NCBI GenBank assembly: GCA_023374025.1
Contig: SIJG01000096.1
Location: 507,273 to 571,272, forward strand
Direction: 5' to 3'
DNA length: 64,000 bases
DNA from: Heterodera schachtii
Taxonomy: Eukaryota > Nematoda > Chromadorea > Rhabditida > Heteroderidae
The position numbers were made by a program, and so were the translations under genes. Under the pieces are notes generated by a model that had not been told where the DNA came from, did not search any database, and saw only the letters and a program-made list of their open reading frames with translations. Shown one piece after another: positions 11,069 through 24,360 of the stretch (positions are counted from its first letter, which is position 1; each line of letters begins with the position of its first letter).

Positions 11069-14000
11069 TTATAAATTATCAATTACTATTAGCATTAATT
11101 CATTTATTTTCTCGCTCAGACATTCGCTAAGGTATGGTCAGTTTCAACTAAATATTTTTGATAAATTTTCATTATTGCTTTATCAGCTAGCTGAATATAT
11201 TTATAAATAATAGAAAAATACAATACAAGAATTGATTCAAGCCTAATTTCATAATTTTTCCCATTCATTTTGTTGAAAAACATTTAATTATTTTAAACTA
11301 ATTTTATTTATTTTATTTTATGCAAAAGAAAAAGTCCGCAAAAGGGAGTAATCCGCTCTGCGAATGATTTTTAATCATTTCAGTATGTTTTAAAATTCAA
11401 AGAGGAACACACAAATTAACTGGGATGAGGTCATCGATATTAACCATCTTTTAGCAACAGATTTTTTTGATGAAACGAATTTTATCTAATCGAATCCACT
11501 TTGTGATTATTACAGCAGACTAATTATTCAAATTTTTTGTTTAATTTCTGCGTTGAACAAAAACATTCATTTGATCATGTATTTGTTTTATCTCATTTGT
11601 TAAAAAAATCAGTCTAAATAAAATATCTCACCAATTTTACCGTTTATTTTGTAGTTTGTAAATTATACATTGGATTGATGTTGTAAAATTTCGACATAGT
11701 TGGATAATAATGCATTTATAGAATGTTTTTCTATATAAATTAGAACAAAAAACGGTTTTTATTATTGTTTTAAAGAGAAAAATTAACGTGATAGCATTAA
11801 TTATTTGCACATTTTATTGTTAAAGAATGTTTCACGGTCAGAGTTTATCTGCAACAGTTATGAAATACTGGGACAGATTATTGTAAGTTTGTTTTATTAA
11901 ATTTATTTAACTGTTAGATTAATTTTTATGTTCAAGAATTATTATATTTATCCATTTTTCATTTATTATTTCAAATATTTTTCGCTCTCTTGGAAAGCCT
12001 CATAATAACTGGTTGAGTCGATTTGAAGTGACTCTTTGGAGTCCAAGTCACAATGGCGTTATTTTTATTGTTTTAAAATTAGTTAAGTCATACATATTAT
12101 TTTATGAAAATATTAAAGATTTTTAAATAAAAAAATATTTATAAGAAATAATTTTAATTTATATTATTTGACAAATTATATTATTTAACAAATATGTCTT
12201 ATAATTAATAATTAATGCAGGTTTTCTTATAAAACCTTTATTACGTTTTCAGTGGCAACTCATACATTTTTAAGCCTATGAATATATTGTTTATAAATAA
12301 AAAATTTATTTTAATTTTATTATAGATTTATTAAAGAATCGTTATGAATATTCGTCGTTTGTCATAAAAATATTTAAATCAATAACTTTTTTAATATTTG
12401 GTTTTGTAATTTAACGTTTAATATTTTAATAGTTGTTATGTAAGTTTTTTTCATAATTTTTGAGTTTGTTCTGTGCTTTTAACACCTAATAATTTATTTT
12501 TTCTTAAAAAAACACGAAGATTTTTTTGCCCAAATTTTTTTGTATGTTTTGCAAATTTTTCAGTTATCTTCCTCCCGCTTTTCTTTTTATCCGCCAGGAT
12601 ATTTTGGTATATCTCTTTGCCTCGCCTTCCAAAAATAACGTCAAAAAGCGAACGCAATTGGGTGTGTAAAATTTTTTTGTTAATTTTTTAGATTTTCTTT
12701 TTTAATGTTTTTCTTTTTTTTATTTCTAGTTTTTGATTTTTACCACCGCGATGCTGTGGCAAACAAATTAATCTCCCGCATAAACTTATAAAAATTCGCC
12801 ATTTCGAATAGAAGAATTCCATGTTATAAACGATAAATACTTTTATATTTGCTTTGTTTTTTTATTAATTTTATTTTTTCAACTTTAAAATTTATTATTT
12901 CATAAAGCTATGTCCCTCATATGTGTTGCAGCATTAGATGGTGAGGTCGAAACAATCACTCAAGAAATGCAAGGCGGAAACTAATGATTGCATAGTTGGA
13001 CCAACAAATTTTGTGGATTATTAATTAAACTCACATGAAATAAAAATAGCCAATTTTTCTTTAATATAGTATAGAAATTTATTTCATCAATCAAAATTGA
13101 GAGCAAATTTGCCGATGGTGAAACAGGCGCCAATTCCTTATTTATCTTTTTTAATGTTTACTTTATTTATAACATAGCTACATTTCTGGTAAAAATTTGG
13201 CCATATATATTATTGTAGAGCAGAATTTTTTAAACTAAATATTTTATATTTGGGAAATGATATTTTTTAACTTTTTGTATTAAGTTAATTTTTGTTAAAT
13301 CTATAAGATAAAATATGTAAATTAAAATTGTCTTAAAAATTTAAAATTCAGCATCTTGCAATTTTCAAAAAGGTGATAAACACGTTTAAAGCAGTAACCA
13401 AAGTTTCTAGATAGTAAATTAAAGTCGAATGATAATTTGAAAAAGGTAAAATATAATTGTTTATTTGAAATATTTTATTAAATTAGTTTGCTTTCTAATT
13501 CTTGTAAGTATTTTTTATATGCAAAGTTTGTCAAAAATGAATAATTTCATATATCGAATTTATAAATTAGAAAACTTGCAGAAAACGCGATCCCGAGGCT
13601 TGACACAGCCAAAATCAACGTCACGGATGTGAAAAAAATATTGAAAATAAATTACCCAATATTGTATACTCGAGAAAATTAATTAAACCATCTAACTTTG
13701 CTCAATTTATTCATGTTTTCTCTGTCTCTGGCTTTGTATTTATTTTTATTTTCTTTGAATCAGCCACCAAAAATACCTATCCTGAAAATGATCATTTTAC
13801 TTTATAAACTCTAATTTCTCATTGGGATTAATTAGCTTCCAAATTTTATAATACAAATGAATCTTCACCATCCAACATATTAAAAAACCAATTTTCTCAA
13901 ATTTTTCATAATATTAATTATTCATTTTTAATGATTTATCAATCAAAAAATAATTTAAAATTTATAAATTTAGGAAAACATGAATATTAAAGTAAATAAG

Positions 14001-15221
14001 TTTTTTAAATCAGCATTCAAAAATATTAATCCCAAAAATGAGTTTTGCTGTAGGCGTTATCAATATAATTTTTATTTATTTTTGATTATGATAATAATTT
14101 TATTAAAAAGTTTAAATATTTTTTTGAAAAAATTTATCATATTCGATTAAAATATTACTAATTTATTTCATAATTTATTCGGTATATATTACTGTGTTAG
14201 CAAAAGTTTATATTTATTTAATAATTTTTTTTAAGCGTTTGCAATTAATAAAAATAAATTTAAAAAATCAATTCATATTTTCTTTTAATATTAACAGATT
14301 TATCTGCTTGAGTGGCATTTAAAAATATATCTTTCTTCATTTATTAAAAAAAAAATTTTAATTTAAAGTATCCTCTTGTAGAGATTTCACGTTATTCAAA
14401 AAAGCAAAAAATATTAACTTTTTCATTTATTTTTATTAATTTAAATAGGTTTGTAAAGTGGTGTTATTGCCTCCCAAAATGCATTAATATGGTGGAAATG
14501 ATTTGCTTACTTTAATGGTTTGACTATATAAAATTAGTTTACATAAATATTAATGTATTCTTGTATATATTTTTTCTATTATTTTTAAATTTACTTTAAT
14601 TGTGTTCCGATTTTGAATTATTTTTTGTATGCGTTTTTCTCTTTTCATTAGTTCATCAAAAGATTTATTAAAAAGTGTTTTTGTGGTATTTTTTATTTGA
14701 ATTTCTACAAAAAAAAGCCTTAACAAATAATTTATTATTTTATTGTTAAACCATTATACTAAATTTACAATGTTTTTTTTATTTTTAAGTTTGGTTTAAA
14801 TTTGCATATATTTTCGTTTTCTCATTCACTAATGCATACATAAATAATAGACACGATTCAAATTATATTGTTTTTATTTATATTTATTGTAATAAAATAT
14901 TCGCATTTGGAGATATTTGGCCCCGAAATTTTTGATACACAGATAATTTTTGATAATTTTTATATATATTTTTATTTATTAAAACAAATTTTAGTAAGTT
15001 AACTATTCATTTACTCCGTATTTGTAAATAATTATCCTAATTACTTTGGAATTAAAAACAATAACAATAAATCAACTTTATTACAATATTTCACGCTTCT
15101 AATTTCTCTTATAATTTCCAGTCACACATTTATTTGTGATATAACTTTAAATTAATCCATAATGAGGAATTTGGCCATAATTAATGCTATTCAAAAAATC
15201 AGATTTTTAAGAATATTTTTT
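11069..15221. other. A+T-rich stretch, no confident gene
   Basis: A lysine-rich 68-codon ORF on the minus strand at 12451-12657 (MRSLFDVIFGRRGKE at its start) has a slightly less biased amino-acid mix than its neighbours. It has no domain, intron signal or partner, and a plus-strand ORF mirrors it. I leave it uncalled. Nothing else stands out. Confidence 0.5.
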
Positions 15222-15486
15222 TTGCGGCGCATTTTTTCAAAGATTTTTTGGAAACAAGCGGGGCGGAAGGCCGGCGGTGCCGACAGGCGCCGACGGAAAA
15301 AAACGAAGATTTACGCGCATTTAAAAAGAAAAATTGTTTTTTTTGGGTTAAAATAAAATTTGGTCATTCCCCGCTCGGGGTCCCCGACCCCAGACAATTG
15401 AGCTCCTCCCCGACCCCGGAAATGTCGTCGCCCGAGGTCCCCGGCCCCCAACTTTTTGCCCCCCGAGGGCTCGGGGTTGGACCCTA
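15222..15486 (-). mobile_element. G+C hairpin plus CCCGACCCC array (hAT-like end)
   Basis: The core GGCGGTGCCGACAGGCGCCG lies at 15273-15296 and folds as a 9-bp stem. Next to it, 15361-15480 is a dense array of CCCCGACCCCGG-like words. Reading inward on the minus strand from 15486, the end is TAGGGTCCAACCCCGAG. The hairpin and its left flank (TTTTTTCAAAGATTTTTTGG) are homologous to copies at 18293 and 29290. There is no coding capacity. Confidence 0.55.
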
Positions 15487-17539
15487 ATTATAAGTATAAA
15501 TAAATATTTTAAAATTATAAAATACGATTTTTTATTAATTAAGCATTATAGATTTGCATTATTCGTTTTTTATCAATAATTATTTTTTGTTTTAATATAT
15601 TGTGTTTTATTTTACATTAAATTTCATATCGAAAATTTTTCAAAATTATTGGAATTGTTTAATAAATATATTACCGGTTTGCTAATTCTAAACTCTATAT
15701 TTCTGGGGTAATTTTTAAAATTGTATTTTAAATCGTTTATCATAATAAATTTTTAATTTTCTTTATCAAATAATCGCTATATCTTAGTAAAAAAATTTTC
15801 AATTGCCTGTTTGTTCAAGATTTTAGATTTTATTTTTGTATAATGGTGTCCTTTTATATGAAAATTTTTTCCTGTAAGCAATCAGGATATATTCGCTTTA
15901 ATTTAAGAAGATTGGAAAAAATTCAATTTTAGCATCTTGATTAGGGGGTCTGTTATGCTTCACAGTATAAATCATAAGATATTTTTTATTTCAAATTTTT
16001 AATTTTGGTTAGTGCATTATGTAAGATATTCAATAATAAATTAAATTATGGGTTATATTTCTGTATTTTTAAATAGATTCATAAAATATTTCATTTTAAT
16101 TTCAGGTGCTTTTCAATAATGATTGTAATATATGAGTTGACTGACAATTATTACTTTTTTATATACTATTTGCAAGTTTATTTTTTGACAATAAAATTTG
16201 AATAATAATATAAAATTTAAACAAAATGAAACAGGATAATGATTATAAATTATTTTTCTGTCTAATTTAATAATTTATATAAAACGGAATTAATTTAGGT
16301 TTTAAAATGATTTTGTTTTTTGTGAATTCTTTGCGGGTAGTTTCTTTTTTGTTTCTTGAATTTCCTTAGCAATAAATCTTTTGAAATTATTAGATATTTA
16401 ATTTTGTTTTGTTTTTAAAATGTTTTAAAATTTAATAAATACTATTTAAATCAGTTTATTTTTGTGAGCTTTCTGGAATTTTTTAAACAATCCTTTGGTA
16501 AATTTTATTGCATCAATTGCCAATTAGGTAGTACTTATTGCAACTTTTCAAAAATATACTTTTTAAATCTGAAAAATTAATTAGTGGGAGGAAATTTACA
16601 ATATTAAAAAAATCCAACTTCCTCATATACGTCTGTGTTTTATATGTTATTAGTTTTACTAAATTTTGATAGCATAATTTTTTTAATTTATAATATTTTT
16701 CTTTGTAATTGTTTTATTTAAATCGGAAATAATTTTTTTAAATTAATTTTTGAGAATTACTCTAAAATATTTATATATGTTTTTTCTTCTTTCTTTTTTA
16801 TGTCGTAATCATAATTTATGTATTTTTAATTTTATCGAAATCGGTTTAAATTACCTATTTTTAATGATTGTAAGGGTTTCCTTAAATTATTTGGTTCATT
16901 TTGTTATGTCTTTCTATAAACAAAAAATGTAAATTAGCACACTGTGCTTTGAATATAATCATTATAGAAATTATTTGTTTTTCAACAATTTGTTTGAGAT
17001 TACCAAGGCTCTGCTTTTAGGTGCTAAAAATCGAGAATTAAGTACCAAAAAATTAATTTAAAAATGCCAAAAAAAGGTGCATGCAAAAATGACAAAATTA
17101 ATCTGCGATGATTTTCAACCAAAATTTTGACGAAAAAAATCGTTATAATATTTGTCAAATAATTGAAAGAATTTAAATTCTTGTTATCATTCAATAGCCA
17201 TTAAGTTTCTCTATGTACAAAATTCTTAAAAAAAGAAAAGCGTAAATTTTTTTCGTTCACAACTTGTTTTCAGATGTTGATTTTTAGTTCTGCAAGGAAA
17301 TAACAATCTATAAGAAATAAATTTTCTAAAAATGCAAAAATTTGCTAGTTCAGAAAAATAAAACAATTGGAGAAAATTGATTTGAGAAATAGGAAATGAA
17401 GTGGAGAATAAGGGGGTTGGTGGGGTCTCATCGGCGGATGGGGTGGAGGCAAATGCCAAATGATGTGCTGTGCGGGTAATAATGTCGATGGTGCGATGAG
17501 TGCGCGTCGTTTTGGGTCGATTTACTACTAAGAATTCAA
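15487..17539. other. A+T-rich stretch; higher-GC patch near 17400-17520
   Basis: There is no confident gene. The minus strand of 17400-17520 reads an open, Thr/Pro-rich frame (AFASTPSADETPPTPLFST) followed by T-rich DNA and a TTGCAG acceptor-like site at about 17297. It could be a small exon, but start and partners are not visible. Confidence 0.35.
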
Positions 17540-17607
17540 AGAGAGAGTGACAGAGAGAGAGAGAGAGAGAGAGGGGGGGGAGAGAGAGAAGAGAGAGAGA
17601 GAGAGAG
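17540..17607. repeat. (GA)n microsatellite
   Basis: A nearly pure GA run is interrupted once by a G-run of nine bases (17573-17581) and once by GAAGAG. Confidence 0.95.
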
Positions 17608-17649
17608 CATTTTATTATTTTTTAGATGCAATTATTAACTTTTTTTGGA

Positions 17650-18070
17650 AAATATTGATCATAGGCCCCAAACTCAAAAATGCTTAAAAACGGTCAGAAT
17701 CGATGTAAAAAGGTTCGAAATGGGTTGGATAAATAGAATTGGGGGCGCACTTGCCCTTTTTCAGGCTGAAAAAGTGCCGGAATTGGAGTGCCAAACTCAG
17801 CTGGGACTCAAGTGACCGCACTATAAAAAGCACTCAAAAGACATTTTAAATATTTTTTCTAGTGTAATTTGTTGCGCTGATCACGAATATGACCTCTATT
17901 TTGCAAAATTCTGAATCCCGAACCCGAATTCGAACAAAAATTTGAAATTTTTAATAAAAATTTTTGAACAAATTTGATATCATTCGAAAGCACTTAACGC
18001 GCCGTCTAAAAAACCGAACAATGCATGTTATGTGTCCTCAAAATCGTTAAAACTATTTTTAAATGGCGCT
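17650..18070 (+). mobile_element. Single arm of the CTGATCACGAATATGAC foldback family
   Basis: This is homologous, in inverse orientation, to the right arm at about 62230-62650. Shared words include ACCGCACTATAAAAAGCACT, GCGCTGATCACGAATATGAC and TGAATCCCGAACCCG-type text. The outer end AATATTGATCATAG matches the outer end at 62637-62650. Only one arm is present, so this copy is truncated. It carries no ORF. Confidence 0.7.
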
Positions 18071-18239
18071 GCAGGGATCTTTATTTCTATTTTTTGATAC
18101 TCAGAAATGATCAATTTTGGAAAAACCGATTAGTATTTCTCCGCCCCCCCCCATTCCCAAAAAGTCTTTCGGAAAAGCGCCCGCAACAAATGTTGTGAAA
18201 AGTAAAAAATGTTCATCGCCGTTATCTCAAAATCCGCAT

Positions 18240-18588
18240 TTTTTGGTGAAAATCTGTTAACAAATTACACTCGTATTTTCAAATTTTTCCTCGGCGGCGC
18301 CTGTCGGCACCGCCGGACCCCCCCCTGTTCCACGGAAATTTTTTGAAAAAAGAGCACCGCAAAAGAGGCATAGGCGGTGAAATGAGCAACATTACCAACA
18401 GAAACAAAAAAAATATTGGTAAGTTTCATTCCGGCGAAAAAATATAAACCATTTGGATAAAATGTAATCATTTCATTGCATATAACAAAAAATTTTAAAT
18501 GTCCTTGGATTTCAAAATTTTCCCCACTGTGTCCTTGCAAATCGGCATACCCGTCCTTGGAAACGGAGCATGGACGATGGCAACCCTG
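18240..18588 (-). mobile_element. hAT-like end with GC hairpin
   Basis: Reading on the minus strand from 18588, the sequence starts CAGGGTTGCCATCGTCCATG. It continues with three spaced CAAGGAC words and reaches the hairpin core (18293-18314) 274 bp in. Beyond the hairpin, the text AACAGATTTTCACCAAAAAATG matches that following the hairpin at 29290. The 91-codon minus ORF across it has no recognisable domain and includes the hairpin in frame, so I do not call it a gene. Confidence 0.55.
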
Positions 18589-19656
18589 GGTTATTTTCTT
18601 GTAAAGTTATTCCAATATTTAATTCACTATTAGAATTACAAACAATTATTGTTAAATATATTTCATGATTGCTTTATTATATTGATTCCTTTGATATTAA
18701 AAATTAATATTATAGAATTTTATTTACAAGCGATTAACATCGCCCGACTAATTCATGCATCAGCATATGCGAGGGGGCAAATCCAACTCCGACATCACTA
18801 AATATGATAAAACTTATTTATTTTTTTTATTACATTTAGTGCTAGGGTTTACATTATTTTTTTAATAATTTAAGTTGTCAGTTTACATTATTTTTTTAAT
18901 AATTGAAGTTGTCAATCTCAAAAACTATGTGATTTGTATGCCGGTTTTATTTAATTTGAAGTTATAATATTTTTGAAGTCTTTCTTTTGTTTAATAATAA
19001 ATTTTAATTTGCATTATTTATTTTAACTTGAAAATTTTAGTGAATTTTGATAAAAAAAATATGATTTTTTATTTAATTTTAATTTATTCGAGAATTCTCT
19101 CTATGAGGTTTCCAAAAATTATTCAATGGCGAAAAAATACTTTTAAAAATTTTTTACAAATAAATTAATTTGTATTTTAGGATTGTTTATTTTTTATAAA
19201 TCATCTAGGCGCATAATCTATGCTAATTGCCTTACGGACATTGTGTATACTTATTTTCATTTTAAATACAAAATATTGTTTTTTTTATTTATTCGTCGTT
19301 TTTAAAATCAATCTTTACTCTTTTGCATCTGATAAAATGTTAAAATAGTTTATTATTAAATTCTTTATTTATAATAAAGCAAAAAATTTCGTTTATTATT
19401 TTTTCTATAAATGCATATAATATTTCTATCTGTTTTAGTGCAATTATTAATTTTATTTTACAAAACCAAAAATGTTTTGTTATAAATTGTATTTTTTTAA
19501 CTGCCAAACATTTAATAGTATTTTTATTACTGCTTAACTTTTTTATTTTCTTTCACCAAAATATTAACAAATTACTTGCATCTTCGCAAAAATTTCACCT
19601 TAAAGTATGCATTTGCTAATTTAGTATTGCTTAGAATGCGAAATAATATTATGCAA
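18589..19656. other. A+T-rich stretch with one short direct duplication
   Basis: The words GTTTACATTATTTTTTTAAT and AAGTTGTCA are repeated in tandem at about 18848-18915 (period about 37 bp). No gene is seen. Confidence 0.55.
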
Positions 19657-20115
19657 TGTTGAAAGCAACAAAGGGAAAGAAAGTGATCACAAGGGATAAG
19701 TGATCAAAGGGGGAACGATCGGGAAGGGATTAATGATCATTAATTGCCTTGCACTTTTTGTTATCCCAATTTTCACCCAAATATTTTGATCGCCCCAATT
19801 TCATGTAACAGCCCCCTCCCCCATTTAATTGACGCCCACCTAATTGCCAATCAAGAGGCAACAATTAGCACATAGCAACTGTTTTAATTAAAGGGCGAAC
19901 GCTTCAAAAACAATCTCACTATTTAAAGCCAAGCGTTCTCCCTTAAACTTTGTCAGTTTACCAACCCGCCCATCACCAGCCACCAATCACCCCACACCGC
20001 ACAAGATCACTCATTCACTGTATTTTTGGTGAAGCCAAATAAAATTGGATTTGACGGTGTGCCAATTTCTTCTGAACATTGAACCAAGCGGATCCCGCCC
20101 AGACTGCTAGATTCA
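19657..20115 (+). mobile_element. 5' LTR of a BEL/Pao retrotransposon (probable)
   Basis: The block begins TGTTGAAAGCAAC and ends GCTAGATTCA (TG...CA). It is less A+T-rich than its flanks. It contains a TATA-like TATTTAAAGCC at about 19920 and AATAAAATTGG at about 20039, usable as a polyadenylation signal. The next bases, from 20119 (TGGGGGCAATCTACAGC), could be a tRNA primer site. The assignment rests on its place about 750 bp upstream of a gag-like ORF. No 3' LTR is present in the window to confirm the borders. Confidence 0.55.
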
Positions 20116-20313
20116 TTTTGGGGGCAATCTACAGCTGAACCAGGTAGAATTTATGCCTTTTTTTCTCATTCAAAAGTCGAAAATTGGTAATTTTGTCAAT
20201 GGTTCGAAAGAATCAGACAAAATTTTAAAAAAAGGTCAAATAAAAGTGAATTGAAATTGTCAATTGTGTAAAAAGCGCGAAAGCAATAACACAAAAGTGT
20301 CAAAAAATTGGAT

Positions 20314-20500
20314 CGGTAATTCTGTGAACGGTCTGAAAAGACCAACAGAACAAATTTGGTAAAAGTCGGTAATTCTGTGAACGGTCTGAAAAGACCAACA
20401 GAACAAATTTGGTAAAAATCGGTAATTCTGTGAAAGGTCTGAAAAGACCAGCAGACAAATTTGGTAAAAAGGAAAATCTGAACAGTCTGAAAAGACTCAG
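20314..20500 (+). repeat. 53-bp tandem repeats in the retroelement leader
   Basis: Three copies start with CGGTAATTCTGTGAA at 20314, 20367 and 20420 (period 53), followed by a degenerate fourth. Each holds GGTCTGAAAAGACC, a palindrome able to form a hairpin. They lie between the LTR and the gag ORF, where packaging or translation signals would sit. The minus-strand ORFs at 20196-20591 are by-products of the repeat. Confidence 0.85.
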
Positions 20501-20864
20501 ATAAAATTGGCAAAACAAAACGATACGAAAGTATCAAAATTGGTAAAAATTGGTCATTCTCAAAACACCAAAAAAGGTACGAAAGTGCCAAAATTGGTGA
20601 ACGGTCGTTAAATTTTGGTATTTTGAGTCCAAATAAGCTGAAAAGCTAGGGGGGTAGGGGGGATAGGTCATCTGAGCGCCAATTCACCGCAGCCACCTCA
20701 CCGCCGCCACTTCTTCAGCACCAGCAACTGAGCGCCGCCACTTCAGCGCCAAGAAAATTTGAGTACCGATCAGCTGAGTACCGTTGACTCAAATTTTTCA
20801 CCAAAAAAGGGCTTTTTTGCGCAAAATCGGGTAGTTTCGACAACAAACTCCTATTTCTCTCCAA

Positions 20865-21560
20865 ATGGCTCGCCTTTTGAAGAATCGACTTCAAACTGCA
20901 GCGGATCAGTTGGATGAACTGCTGACTCACGACCACCCCGCCGCAACTCAACAGATGAATATCGGCGAACTCGCCCTGCGCATTCATCTCATCGATGATG
21001 ATCTGGACAAGATCTGCAAAGTGGTCGCCGAAATAAAGGTCATAAGCGCAGAATGGACTCAAATCATCAACAAAATGCCACAAAAGGACCAAGATGCGGC
21101 CATCACAACAGGGCGCGTCCAATACCAAGTTGAAATTGCCAAAATAAGACCACAGATTTTCACTGGTGGCAAATGTGAATGGCAATCTTGGTGGCCGGTC
21201 TAGAATTTGGCAATCCACACGGACCCGGCAAAGCCAAGGTTTCTGAAAATGGCCGACTTGATGTCTCTGCTCAAGGGCGAAGCAAAAGACATTGTTTATG
21301 GGCTGCAACTGACCGACGCCGACTACGACTTGGCAATCAAAGCATTGACCGAGAAGTACGACGACAACAGCCACATGGTTCGCGAGTTGCATCGACAACT
21401 CATCTCGCTAAAAGCGAGTCAGTCATTCGAGGACGACAGAAAGTTTCTCATCGACGTGCAACGCATCACTCGAATGCTGAAAAACAACGCGCAGGACATA
21501 AATGCGCCGACAATTTGGTTGACCTTGGAACAAAAGGTCACAAAGCCAGTTTTGCATACC
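20865..21560 (+). pseudogene. BEL/Pao gag fragment with an in-frame stop
   Basis: The start ATG at 20865 opens a frame of 112 codons beginning MARLLKNRLQTAADQLDELL, broken by TAG at 21201-21203. The same frame then continues from 21204 to about 21560. The second part (LMSLLKGEAKDIVYGLQLTD, then YDLAIKALTEKYDD) has the pattern of the DUF1759 gag region of Pao/BEL elements: a hydrophobic helix, then G-x-A-x3-[IV]-x-G-L, then Y-x2-A-x3-L-x2-[KR][FY]. Homology stops near 21560, where A+T-rich DNA begins. The rest of gag and all of pol are absent. One nonsense codon plus the truncation make it a fossil. The domain assignment is from memory of the family pattern. Confidence 0.75.
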
Positions 21561-21569
21561 GGAGTTGAT

Positions 21570-23904
21570 GACTTATTTTTCTTTGATGGCCTGTTTTATT
21601 TTTATATAAGCAGATTTTTTATCAATAAATTACTTGAAATGATTTTTTCTAATTAATAAAATATGATAGTTTATTTTTATTATGAAAATATAACATTAAA
21701 GTTTATCTTGGGTTGAATTGATAAGATGAAAGTATATAATCGTTTAATCCATTTTCAAAGTCGAAGAAATTAAAGGGTTCTGTGACAGAATCTGTGGCCC
21801 TATGCAATGTAAATTATTGGCAATTCATTTGAATTTGTATTAAAAAATTAATCAAAGTCCCGTTGTTATATCATGTAATCTAAAATAATTCTATTATTTT
21901 ATATTGGTGTTTTCATGTTTTTTATCAAGTTAAATTCATTTAATTATTTTTTACACCAAAAAAATCGTTTATAAATTTTTATTTTATTTTTTTATTATTG
22001 ATTAAATACCTTTAGTCTCATTTGATTTTTGCTTATTATATATTTTTTATTGTTTTTTAGCTTGTATTTTCGTGTTTATATTTGCAAGTTGTCCAATTCT
22101 GATTTTATAAAACTTTTTTTTGGTTATCGGAAACGACGCCAAAACTCAGTTTTTGTAATTTTTTTAATATTAAATTTATTGCAAATTTATTTCTTTTCTT
22201 ACTTATGTGTTTATTTAATAAAAAGCATTTTAGATATTTTATTTTCAGTAATTTATTTCATATTTCAATTTTCAAATCATTTTAGTGTTTTAATTTTAAT
22301 GCAAAAAGGATATTTTCGTCTAAATTAAATATTTTTTGAATTGGATATATGAATTAATATTAGATGAAAATTAACAAAAATATTTAAGTTTTATTGAATA
22401 TGCTCGTTTTTTATTGTGTAAATTTTTTCAATTCATTTCCGTTTATTTATTAAACATTGGGGTAAAACTCCTGGCAAAATTGGGTGTCCATCTGGGCCAC
22501 TTGTTTAAACGCCGCACTCCAATAATATCCGAGATGTTGATGTCAATTTTTATTAGGACATTTATAAATCTTCCTATCTAAGGAATTCAGATGCTATTCT
22601 ATACAATGCTTTATCAATGTAACTAATTTTTCATTGATTAATTTATTACTTTATTTTGATGCCTTTTTTGTATATAATTGAAGTTTAATTAATCTATTCT
22701 GAAATTTTTTTTTTTGATATATTCAATATAATATTATATTGAAATAACGTTAACTACTTTTAAAACATATATATTAAATAAGAATCTATCTATTTAACGT
22801 AAGCATTTTCTTATTAATAATGTTCATTTAATTATTTGAGATTTTAAGGAAAAATAATATTGTTCATTATTATTCAAGCAGATATAATATTAAGACCTTT
22901 TAACAAAATTTATTTATTTGAACAGAATTTTTATAAATTTTAATCTATAATTTACATTTATGAGAATTATATGTATCTATAAAAATCAGGTTTCAAGTAT
23001 TCAAACGATTTTGAACCTGTAATTTTCAAAAATTAAATTCAAAATGTGTATAAATTTTTATTATTTTTCAATTTTATTAATTTAATTAAAAGGAAAAAAA
23101 GATAAAGAAAAGTAATCATAAAAATATTATTTTTTCATTGAAATATTGTTTTCATATTTTTAGCTTTTAATTTTACAAAAATTTTATTTTAACCATTTTT
23201 AAAATTCTTCTTTGTTTTTGTTTTATGCTTTTCAATTTTTACACTTATTTTCCTATTTTAAATTTCTTTTTCGTTTTATTTACTTTAAATGTTTACTTAA
23301 GGATAATTACTGAGTTTGAAATTAATGCATAACCCGTGTTTGAACACAGCAGCCACACCTCCACCTCATATGCCTTCCGCCATAGCCTGGGATACAACGT
23401 AGTGGCAAACGAGATTTATGAGATTCGATTCTCTCATTTGTTTTGTTCTCAGTTTTTAAACAGAAAAACTTTGTTTCAAATTAATTTATTTCTTTGTGTT
23501 TAATTTAGATTTTTTAATTGTTTTAAATCAGGCTTTCAAATTTTCTTTTAATCTATCTTCTTCATCGATACGGGTCTTTAGTATTAATATATAAATTAAA
23601 TAAATTTTTAGCTGTTTAATTTTCATTTTATGCGATTTTTAAATGATTATTTTTATATGTATTATTTAATTGTCGCCATTAGTGGTTTTCGCGCCCTTTA
23701 TTTCACATTGAATTTGCCGCTAATTAATGTTAGATCATGTTAATTGATGGCCAGATGAACTAGACTGGACTAGCATTTCGTCTTATATTTAACATAAATA
23801 TGAATGAAATTTTTATTATCATTATTCTTAATAGAAATAAATGTTATTTTTAATCTTTTAAGATTGTTAATTATTTGTTCACAGTTAAAATAGAGATATT
23901 TTAA
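21570..23904. other. A+T-rich stretch with one weak tRNA-like patch
   Basis: No ORF is convincing; 22029-22328 is Phe/Leu-rich and composition-driven. At about 23385-23450 the text TAGTGGCAAACG followed by GAGATTCGATTCTC recalls A- and B-boxes, but no full cloverleaf is visible. Confidence 0.45.
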
Positions 23905-24360
23905 ATGGGAGCCGGAAAATCCGACACTGGAAAATCCGACACCAACTTTAAATATCAAAAATAATTTTAGATTGTTTTAGTTAATATCTCTGCCTAGGAT
24001 TAGCAAGCCCGAATTGAATTTACCGAGAATTGTTTTTTGCGTCGATTTTTTCACGAATGATCTGAACAACTTCTGTTGCCAGTGGAGGATTACGTTCAGG
24101 TTAATTCTCATGAATTTCGCCCTCTTCGGAAGACATTGTGACAAACTCAGGGGGTTAGCTGGAAAATGATCACAGAGATTATTTTAATGTATTTTAAATA
24201 TTCACTAATTAAAACATCAAAATTATTTTTGATTTAAAGTTGGTGTCGGATTTTCCAGTGTCGGGTCTTCCGCTTGTGTCAGATTTTCCATCGGTGTCGG
24301 ATTTTCCGCTTGTGTCGGATTTTCCAGTGTCGGATTTTCCGGTGTCGGATTTTCCTAGAG
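23905..24360. mobile_element. Foldback MITE with GGAAAATCCGACACC arrays
   Basis: Two units of GGAAAATCCGACACC lie at the left end (23914-23943), and seven in inverse orientation at the right end (24241-24356). They are spaced 15 or 18 bp apart, the longer ones with an extra GCTT or ATCG-type step. Just inside, AACTTTAAATATCAAAAATA and its inverse (24214-24242) extend the inverted repeat. The centre has no ORF of note. The layout matches 26519-27171. No clear target duplication was found. Confidence 0.8.

Noticed and set aside
12451..12691. Overlapping plus and minus ORFs of 68-72 codons
   Set aside because: Lys-rich on one strand, Phe-rich on the other, with no splice signals, homology or GC change to support either.
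20196..20591. 131-codon minus-strand ORF with repeated Phe/Leu-rich segments
   Set aside because: It is the translation of the 53-bp tandem repeats in the retroelement leader; there is no independent coding signal.
20715..21398. 227-codon minus-strand ORF
   Set aside because: It lies antisense to the BEL/Pao gag-like frame, whose plus-strand protein pattern explains the region.
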